A program made the translations under genes and the position numbers. Below the pieces are notes generated by a model. That model did no database searches. It had not been told where the DNA came from and saw nothing but the letters and a program-made list of their open reading frames with translations. A stretch of DNA of 64,000 nt from GCA-2861595 sp035525365 (GTDB lineage Bacteria > Actinomycetota > Acidimicrobiia > Acidimicrobiales > GCA-2861595), in contig DATLEK010000018.1 of the NCBI GenBank assembly GCA_035525365.1, positions 1-64,000 on the forward strand, read 5' to 3'. This document shows positions 60,126-64,000 of the stretch, in pieces; within the stretch, counting starts at the first letter, position 1; every line of letters starts with the position of its first letter.

Positions 60126-61166
60126 ATGTCAAGGGAGCCTCCGTGTGCGACGGACTGGGCACGAGCCCACCTCGTGTGGTTGGTGAGCATTGCGAGCGTT
60201 GTTTATGTGGTTTTACGAATAGCGTCCGCGTCTCGGTTGAACACGAGCACGGCACTGACAATTCTGGCGGAGAGCGGCACCGGAACAGTAATTATGGGAA
60301 CCTTATTGAGTTCCATTGCTACTCTGTCTCTGTTCGCTTACCTGATCACATCATGGCTCTGGATGCGTTCAGTTATAATTTCTGGAGACATTGGGCTCGC
60401 CCTTTTTGGCAATCTAATCGCTGCGGTGCTGGTCGCTTTTCTGACGCCGTGGAAACTGGCGCCATTCCTTATGTTACCGCTCATTTCCTACCCGCTAGCC
60501 CATCTCCTCTTTATCAGAGGTGCCGAGAAGGCACGCAATGAGATTCAGGAGATAGCCAAGGCTAACGATGAGGATTTGATGAACCAGCATATTCTCAAAA
60601 TGCGATATGACGTCGCTGTTGGACAATACCGGCTCTTGCAGCTTGACATAGCGGAAGAACTGCGTTTTGATCCTGCGATAGGGGACCTAGTTCAGCACGT
60701 TCAAGACGAATTCGACGCGGTACAAGGCGCGCTGGAGGAGTCCGAACAAGCCCGCGGAAATATCAGGAATCGCATCGAAGCCCAGCGCGACAAGCTCGAC
60801 ATGGTCCGGCTCAATGTACCCATGTCGCAATACAATGAGAAGGCGGCTCGGCGCTATCGATGGTTTGCTGCGAGTTATGTCGTCGTGGGTTGTGTCGTGG
60901 TTGCAGGATCATTATCTGGCTCGCTCTGGATGCCGGCTGAGAAGCTCCAGGTCAAGGGTGAGAAGCCGCAAACGGCATATGTTATCTCTCGCAATGGCGA
61001 CTGGATGACCGTCATGACCCGCCAAGGACAGATTCGTCGGATCGATAAAGACCTCGTGTCTGACCGTCAGAATTGCGATCTCAAGCGGGGCGACGATCGA
61101 CGAACGGGTGTGATGTTCTTGTTGCGTCGTCATCCTGTCGTCCCGGATGTTATATGCCCACCCTAG
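60126..61166 (+). CDS. Multi-TM membrane protein with coiled coil
   Basis: 346 residues from ATG 60126. Four hydrophobic segments in the first 150 residues (VWLVSIASVVYVVLRIAS, GTLLSSIATLSLFAYLITSW, LFGNLIAAVLVAFLTPW, FLMLPLISYPLAHLLF), a 100-residue coiled coil (QIRDKLD-type heptads, EEASEQ stretches around residues 160-240), one more TM helix near 265 and a small C-terminal domain. Codons are clearly AT-richer than those of the transfer genes. No family recognised. Possibly the membrane component of the cargo module. Confidence 0.65.
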   Translation: MSREPPCATDWARAHLVWLVSIASVVYVVLRIASASRLNTSTALTILAESGTGTVIMGTLLSSIATLSLFAYLITSWLWMRSVIISGDIGLALFGNLIAAVLVAFLTPWKLAPFLMLPLISYPLAHLLFIRGAEKARNEIQEIAKANDEDLMNQHILKMRYDVAVGQYRLLQLDIAEELRFDPAIGDLVQHVQDEFDAVQGALEESEQARGNIRNRIEAQRDKLDMVRLNVPMSQYNEKAARRYRWFAASYVVVGCVVVAGSLSGSLWMPAEKLQVKGEKPQTAYVISRNGDWMTVMTRQGQIRRIDKDLVSDRQNCDLKRGDDRRTGVMFLLRRHPVVPDVICPP

Positions 61167-61222
61167 ACAGGTCGAAAGTCGCCTGTATGGAGGAGTAGCG
61201 CAACCTTCGCATGGTGTTGCGC
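61167..61222. terminator. Two hairpins after the membrane-protein gene
   Basis: ACAGG...CCTGT (61,167-61,186, inner CGA/TCG) starts right after the stop; GCGCAAC...GTTGCGC (61,198-61,222) follows. Neither has a T-tract. Likely transcript end before the relaxase gene, which converges. The rest of 61,223-61,571 holds only the inverted motifs noted at 59.7 kb. Confidence 0.4.
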
Positions 61223-61571
61223 GGGTTGGTGCTAGGTTTCTCTATCGTGGGGTTGTTGAACATCTCGGTAAGTTGCACGCGGCCGCCGATGACCCACCGC
61301 TATATCGCGATTCGCTGACTACTTCGGGGGGCCGCGCGGGTACCGGCGAAGTGCCGCGGCTCGAACCGCCCGGTAACGCTCAGGGGCAAGCACGACCTGG
61401 GCCCATCCGCTATCGCCCCGTACCGGTCGAGGGCCGCCGGGTTCGACGGTGGGGGCAAACTCATACGGCGGCCTCCGGCGTTGCATGCCGGCCCACTGCC
61501 GACTGAACCGTTGCGGCAATCATCCCGACTCCTTTAGGGCGACAACAAGAGGTTGGGCAGGTGGTCGGGTC

Positions 61572-64000
61572 TTATGGCAGCCCGACACAGCGATCCGGAG
61601 GAGCGGCAGGCTCCGGCCGATTACGCGTGGCACAGATTCCTCTCTGTGACTCGGTCGCCGTCACCTGGGCGTCGCCGCCATCGAGACCGACGGCGAGCTT
61701 GATTGCCGCTTCCTCCCACCGCCGAGCTGGTCCAGGACGACGGGGCCGAGGTCCGAGCCGATCGATTATGGGTTCGGAGGCGCCAGCCCTCATGCCGTAG
61801 GCCAGCTGCTCGCGCCGGGAGGCGGCCGCCCGACGCAGCACCTCGCGCTCATGGAGCTCCGGCGCGTGCTCTGCTCGCCACTCCGCTCGCTCCACTTGGC
61901 GGCGGCTGAGGTCGGCGACGGTGCGCTCAGCCCTGGCGATGGCGGCGTCGAGCCAGCCGGGCTGGGTTCGTCGGCGGGACCCTCGGTCCACGGCTTGCCT
62001 CGATCGCTCGCTGCGCCTTCGCTCCAGAAGGGCCTTCAGGGTCCGCTGGGCGCCGGCCAGGGCGAGGTCGACAGCCGGGGGCTCGCCGGCGAGGGTGTCC
62101 TCGATCTCCGCCCGGCGTGCCGCAAGCTGGCCGAGGGTGGCTCCAGTGAGGCTGATGCCGTCCGCCGCGGAGCCGTCCTCGTCGTGGGCCAGGCGGCCAG
62201 CGCCCCGCCTGCTCAACGATCCAACCACGGCATCGAGATCCGTGACCTCTCCTGGCGCCCCATGTGACTCGTCGTCATCATCGACCTGGCCCTCGACCAC
62301 GAACAGCTCGGTGGAATGGCGCGCCCGGGTGATGGCCACATAGCCCTCCTCGAACGACGAGGCATCGCCTGGGTGGTAGAGCGCTGCGTCAAGCGTTGCC
62401 CCCTGGAGGCCGTAGGTGGTGCGGGCGTACGCGTGCTCCACTGCTCCGGCGGACAGATAGGCGGCGGGCAGGCGGACCTCGCCTTCGTTGGTGAAGGCCA
62501 CCAAGAGCTCCCCGTGGGCCAGGTCGACTGCCGCCACCCGCCCCACGCTTCCGTTCTTCACGAAGTCACCGCCGGCGCCGCGCAGGCGCCGGTCGTTGCG
62601 CCGAGCCACCACCTCGTCGCCCACCTGGAACTCTCGCCCCGCCACCACCAGGCTCGGCCCCTCCAGCTCCCCGGCGGTGACCAGCAGGGCCCGCGCCCGG
62701 GCGTTGAGTTCGGCGCGTGCCGAGTTGGTCCCGACGATCATGGGGTCGCGTCCACCTTGGCGGCGCCGGGCGAACCACGTCGTGGCCATGGCGTCGTAGG
62801 AGACCGCAGCACTGGGCGAGCGGGTGAGTTTGCCCGCAGCGTCGTAGGAGGCGACGGCATCGGCCACCTGGCCCTGGCGGTAGGCATCAATGGCGTGGCG
62901 CTCGACCGGATCGCACTGGCGGTGGTTCGCCCGCAGCACCACCACGTCGTCGCCGGAGCGGGCCACCAGGGCGGCGAAGAGCCCACCGGCCTCCACCGAG
63001 CCGTGCTGGTCGGGGTCGCCCACCAGCCGCAGCGCCCCGCCGGCCCGCTCGACGTGGTCCAACAGCCGGGCGACCAGGCGCGTGGGCGCCAGGGAGGCCT
63101 CATCGATGAGGACGACAGACCCTGGGGCCAGGCCGCCGGCGACTGGATCATCGAGTTCAACCAGCAGGCGGGCGATGGTGCTGGCTGGCCGGCCGGTGCG
63201 CTCCCCAAGCCCGGTCGCCGCCTCCAGCTCGGCTGCCGCGGTGGCGCTGAGGGAACACCCGACCACCGGCACCCCACTGGCGACCAGGGCTTCCACGCAG
63301 ACGGCGGTGGCCGCCGTCTTGCCCGAGCCCGGATGCCCCGTCACCGCCAGCACGGCGCGAGTCGACCCGCACACGGATTCGACCATCGCCCGCTGCTCGT
63401 CCGACAGCATCGGGTGGGCGGCGAGCACGTCGGCCAACACCTCGTCATCGACGCTGGGCACCAAGCGGCTGGGCGCGACCTCGGCTGCTGTGAGCAGGCG
63501 GGCCTCCAGGGCCACCAGCTCGGGTGTGCTGAAGCGCCGGGTGGCGCCGGCCGAGGTGGGCGCCAGCACCACCACCCGGGGGCTGGCCAAGAACCGATCG
63601 GCCCAGCACACCAATGCCTCGGCCGCCAATGCCGGGCCGGCCCGCTCGCACAGAGCCCGGATGACGTCGCGACGGTCGAAGGTCGATGCCCGCTCAGTGA
63701 GGCCCCGCGGTCCACCGAGTTCGTCGAGCAGCGCGAGCATGACATCATGCGACGGCGCCACGGGGACGGCGTGTCCAACGCAGGCGTCGAGCCAATTCTC
63801 ATCGACACCGAGATCGGCGGCTTCGGCCGCCCAGCGATCCTCCAGGCCGAGTGGTCCGCCCTGATGGTCCTTGCGGGGGCGCGTGATGAGCGTGGCTGCC
63901 TGGTAGGCCCGCGCCGAGCTGGCACCGGCCTCGGCCACCGCGGCTTCGATGTCAGCGCGACGCTTGGAGAAGGCGGAGAGCAGGATCGCCGGGGAGCCGG
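61572..64000 (-). CDS. MobF-type relaxase-helicase (TraA-like), 5' end outside window
   Basis: About 809 C-terminal residues. The frame is open through base 64,000 (AFSKRRADIEA block), so the N-terminal relaxase domain with the catalytic Tyr and His triad is upstream on the minus strand, beyond the window. The visible part is a RecD/TraI-type helicase: LAVTGHPGSGKTAATAV (motif I), SVVLIDEASLAPTRLVARLL (motif II), LVGDPDQHGSVEAGGLF (motif III), VEHAYARTTYGLQGATLDAA and EEGYVAITRARHSTELF (motifs V-VI). A basic coiled C-terminal part ends at 61,572. Nicks oriT, pilots and unwinds the strand during conjugation. Confidence 0.92.
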   Translation of the reverse strand, partial: GSPAILLSAFSKRRADIEAAVAEAGASSARAYQAATLITRPRKDHQGGPLGLEDRWAAEAADLGVDENWLDACVGHAVPVAPSHDVMLALLDELGGPRGLTERASTFDRRDVIRALCERAGPALAAEALVCWADRFLASPRVVVLAPTSAGATRRFSTPELVALEARLLTAAEVAPSRLVPSVDDEVLADVLAAHPMLSDEQRAMVESVCGSTRAVLAVTGHPGSGKTAATAVCVEALVASGVPVVGCSLSATAAAELEAATGLGERTGRPASTIARLLVELDDPVAGGLAPGSVVLIDEASLAPTRLVARLLDHVERAGGALRLVGDPDQHGSVEAGGLFAALVARSGDDVVVLRANHRQCDPVERHAIDAYRQGQVADAVASYDAAGKLTRSPSAAVSYDAMATTWFARRRQGGRDPMIVGTNSARAELNARARALLVTAGELEGPSLVVAGREFQVGDEVVARRNDRRLRGAGGDFVKNGSVGRVAAVDLAHGELLVAFTNEGEVRLPAAYLSAGAVEHAYARTTYGLQGATLDAALYHPGDASSFEEGYVAITRARHSTELFVVEGQVDDDDESHGAPGEVTDLDAVVGSLSRRGAGRLAHDEDGSAADGISLTGATLGQLAARRAEIEDTLAGEPPAVDLALAGAQRTLKALLERRRSERSRQAVDRGSRRRTQPGWLDAAIARAERTVADLSRRQVERAEWRAEHAPELHEREVLRRAAASRREQLAYGMRAGASEPIIDRLGPRPRRPGPARRWEEAAIKLAVGLDGGDAQVTATESQRGICATRNRPEPAAPPDRCVGLP

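Overview
The window comes from a high-GC actinobacterium, most likely of class Acidimicrobiia or a close relative. The signs are a WhiB regulator, a bifunctional PBP with PASTA-less Pro/Thr-rich tail, secreted proteins built from DGG(I/V)FAFG repeats, many GTG starts and apparently leaderless genes, and a conjugative element of actinobacterial type. The taxon is inferred from gene content only.

Region 1 (1-17.7 kb) is a cell-surface polysaccharide locus: a DUF2079 membrane protein (cut by the window edge), a secreted DGG-repeat protein, GDP-L-fucose synthase, a GT2, three GT4 enzymes, two very large membrane proteins, an FkbM methyltransferase, a DUF268 protein and a flippase fused to a GT2. 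The genes from 4.5 to 12.4 kb are visibly AT-richer than their surroundings and tightly coupled, as in an acquired glycan cassette.

Region 2 (17.8-30.2 kb) is a mosaic of toxin-antitoxin and Fic modules, several intact and many broken. Intact: VapBC, an AbrB/PIN-like pair, a class II Fic protein, an AlbA_2/ATPase-fold regulator, a DUF4143 ATPase, a PRTase, a trio of small unknown genes and a membrane pseudo-protease. Broken: two Fic or PIN genes, three PIN remnants, and two extra fragments of the ATPase gene (one 19 kb away). Direct duplications of 48-590 bp tie the pieces together, and a perfect palindrome CGATTCCGCGGAATCG occurs five times.

Region 3 (30.2-44.4 kb) is chromosomal housekeeping: a large secreted Ig-like/DGG-repeat protein, a PBP1a-type enzyme, a Rieske protein, selA-selB, WhiB, NfeD protease, a pair of ArsA-type ATPases, a STAS anti-sigma antagonist, a receiver-domain protein and tRNA-Pro(CGG). 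PBP, WhiB and the ArsA pair recall the mycobacterial ponA2-whiB4-Rv3679/Rv3680 neighbourhood.

Region 4 (44.4-64 kb, continuing past the window) is an integrative conjugative element inserted at tRNA-Pro. It carries an RHH/PIN addiction pair, tyrosine integrase, excisionase, a second HTH regulator, a sigma-like protein, an NlpC/P60 hydrolase, a type IV secretion set (pilin-like, VirB6/TrbL-like, SCO6880 family, VirB4-like, VirD4/TraG), a frameshifted prim-pol, and a MobF relaxase-helicase at the right edge. Between prim-pol and relaxase sits a cargo block of two predicted nucleases (a PD-(D/E)XK-like protein and a NERD protein with zinc ribbon) flanked by two membrane/coiled-coil proteins; this is the best candidate for an undescribed system. 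A shared 10-bp motif GGGCGTAGAG lies before four transcription units of the element.
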